The notes below the pieces were generated by a model. That model searched no databases. It had not been told where the DNA came from and saw nothing but the letters and a program-made list of their open reading frames with translations. The translations under genes and the position numbers were made by a program. A DNA stretch of 64,000 nt from Phragmites australis (Eukaryota > Streptophyta > Magnoliopsida > Poales > Poaceae). The DNA lies in contig NC_084939.1 of NCBI RefSeq assembly GCF_958298935.1, positions 9,687,501-9,751,500 on the forward strand. The letters are read 5' to 3'. Shown piece by piece: positions 62,470 through 64,000 of this stretch (positions within the stretch are counted from its first letter, which is position 1; each line of letters begins with the position of its first letter).

Positions 62470-63480
62470 GTTCTACCAATTTGACATTGGAGATGACAGG
62501 TTCTGACTCTGGTGAGGGCGCTAGCTCTTAGGCTATGGACGCTCTAGCCAAGGTGGTGGCCAACAGAGCGTACAACAACAAATTGGTGACTTAGCGCAAC
62601 AGGTGGCCGCCATGTCTTCTAAGATGACTGACATGTCTTCGTGGCTGGCGGTGGTCAACAAACACTTGTAGGATGCCTTTTCATAGGTGCCATCGTGGCT
62701 GGCGGTGGTCAACAAACACTTGCAGGATGCCTTTTCATAGGTGCCAGCAGTACACACCAGCATGCCGGCCAGTGCAGCAGCACTAGCGCCAACAGAAACC
62801 ATGCCAGTAACCACAAGCTTCTCTTTAGACATCATGCCATTGCTATAGCATCCCCCTCCCTAACTGCCACCCACCACCACCATCCAACACATTCAATCCC
62901 CCCACTAACCATTGCCCATCCTCACTTTTCTGCCTCTCCAATTTCCATCTATTTTGCAGATCAATTGTGCCATGGTCCATGGTCATACTGGTGGCAACAC
63001 ATGTGGTCCTCATTTTCACAAGCTTGAGTTCCTGACCTTCGTTGCCAAGAAGGATCCGCTCGGGTGGCTGAATTGTTGCAAACACTTCTTCTGCGGCCAA
63101 CACACATTGGAGAGCTACAAGGTCCGGTTGGTAGCCTATCACCTTGTCGGCATCACCCATCATTGGTATTATATACTTGAACGTGATAACAACATGACTT
63201 CCTAGGAGCGCTTCAAGGAGATGTGCCACCTTCACTTCAGACCACCACTTCGGAATAATCCACTGGTCGAATTGGCATGCCTGTCCTTCTCGACCATTGT
63301 TGATAGAGAAATTCCAGCCACTCCTTCTTGACCTCTCAGCATCACAGTAGGTACAACGGTTTACTGTAGGGTTGTCGGATCGCATTCGCATCAACATCAA
63401 GCTTTAGAACCCAAAGGATCTCCAGGTGGCGATGAGTCTGGTGCGCACGTATGAATGCCATGCCCATGTTACGGATGGCT
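62470..63480 (+). pseudogene. Ty3/gypsy gag remnant
   Basis: The capsid core is recognisable at 63015-63310: HKLEFLTFVAKKDPLGWLNC, KHFFCGQHTLESYKVRLVAY and HLVGITHHWYYILERDN. Then, after a TAG, it reads ERFKEMCHLHFRPPLRNNPL. Further on, GLSDRIRINIKL and DLQVAMSLVRTYE continue the family pattern in broken frames. No zinc knuckle, protease or RT follows before the window end. This is a truncated, dead copy. Confidence 0.8.
62641..62748 (+). repeat. 54-bp tandem duplication in the gag remnant
   Basis: GTGGCTGGCGGTGGTCAACA starts at 62641 and again at 62695. The two 54-bp units differ at only a few bases, so this is a fairly recent duplication. Confidence 0.85.
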
Positions 63481-63489
63481 CAGCTGTGA

Positions 63490-64000
63490 CAGGGCGTCCA
63501 CCGACACACATAGCTGGACGGGAGTTGGCGCCAAGTCCAGTGGTGCTACAACTAGCTAGAACACAGGCACCAAGCATCAGTGCAACCGTGACACGACACC
63601 TATGTAACAGCCAACTTTCTAAACTTAAATATTTTTTTAAAGAAAATAAATATGTTAACTAAACAAAACTTAAGGAGTATGTATATGTTTATGTGTACAC
63701 ATGAGTGTGTATGTATGCATATACATATGAAGAGGGATACTCTTGTTAATATATATACATATACATATATAAATAATTATATAAATGCTTTGTTGATTGA
63801 ATGCTTGTTGTTATATATGTTTTCTTCCCGAGAAACTTTTGCCCTTTTATCTTCAAAAGAACCCATTCAAAGAAGGAGATCAGCTCGGGAATGGAAACAT
63901 GAAGCCACCAGACTCGTAACCCTAGTCGACTCGAATTAGGACTCCCCGATCGGCCTAGGTATATATAGTAGCCACCAGAGCCATCCCCATACCACGTCAC
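63490..64000. other. AT-rich tract and window edge
   Basis: At 63680-63790 lies a TA/TG-rich microsatellite-like run (TATATACATATACATATAT). The last 60 bases include TATATATAGTAGCCACC, a TATA-like box that could belong to a promoter or LTR continuing beyond the window. No gene is supported. Confidence 0.35.

Overview
The window is a piece of a plant nuclear genome, most likely a grass (Poaceae). The evidence is GC-rich first exons beside AT-rich introns, plant-type genes with clean GT-AG introns, and dense nested transposons of kinds common in grasses (CACTA, hAT, MULE, Tourist-like MITEs, copia, a Sirevirus-like copia, Ty3/gypsy, LINEs, a tRNA-derived SINE). I cannot name the species. No rRNA, tRNA or CRISPR array was seen.

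Three host genes look intact, all on the minus strand. They are a single-exon two-pore K+ channel (TPK) at 9779-10852, a 13-exon DUSP-type ubiquitin-specific protease (914 aa) at 18493-27366, and a 6-exon ERD2/KDEL receptor (215 aa) at 51298-53701. I resolved the exons of the last two base by base, and the reading phases close. Two further gene remnants are weak: a membrane-protein fragment at 1.4-2.1 kb and an unidentified two-exon candidate at 58.9-59.9 kb.

Layout: 0-2.2 kb holds a retroelement LTR and a broken gene. 2.4-7.9 kb is a CACTA remnant containing an internally deleted hAT element. 8-15 kb holds the TPK gene between two related MITEs, a degenerate LINE, and a fold-back element inside a MITE. 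15.8-17.1 kb is a lone LTR with CCGG palindromes. 18-27.6 kb is the protease gene, with an RTE LINE tail in one intron. 29-38.2 kb is an old copia element whose reverse transcriptase is split by a very young Sirevirus-like element. 39.7-50.3 kb is a decayed Ty3/gypsy element, probably of the Tat type, with coding sequence on the opposite strand. 51.3-53.7 kb is ERD2 with a SINE in an intron. 54.1-58.7 kb is a structurally complete MULE carrying a transposase and a second gene. 62-63.5 kb is a gypsy gag remnant.

The host genes are unrelated housekeeping functions: vacuolar K+ flux, deubiquitination, and ER protein retrieval. No operon-like or cluster logic links them. The most notable content is the layered mobile DNA, especially the antisense genes in the gypsy element, the two-gene MULE, and the Sirevirus-like insertion whose LTR copies appear identical over 423 bp.
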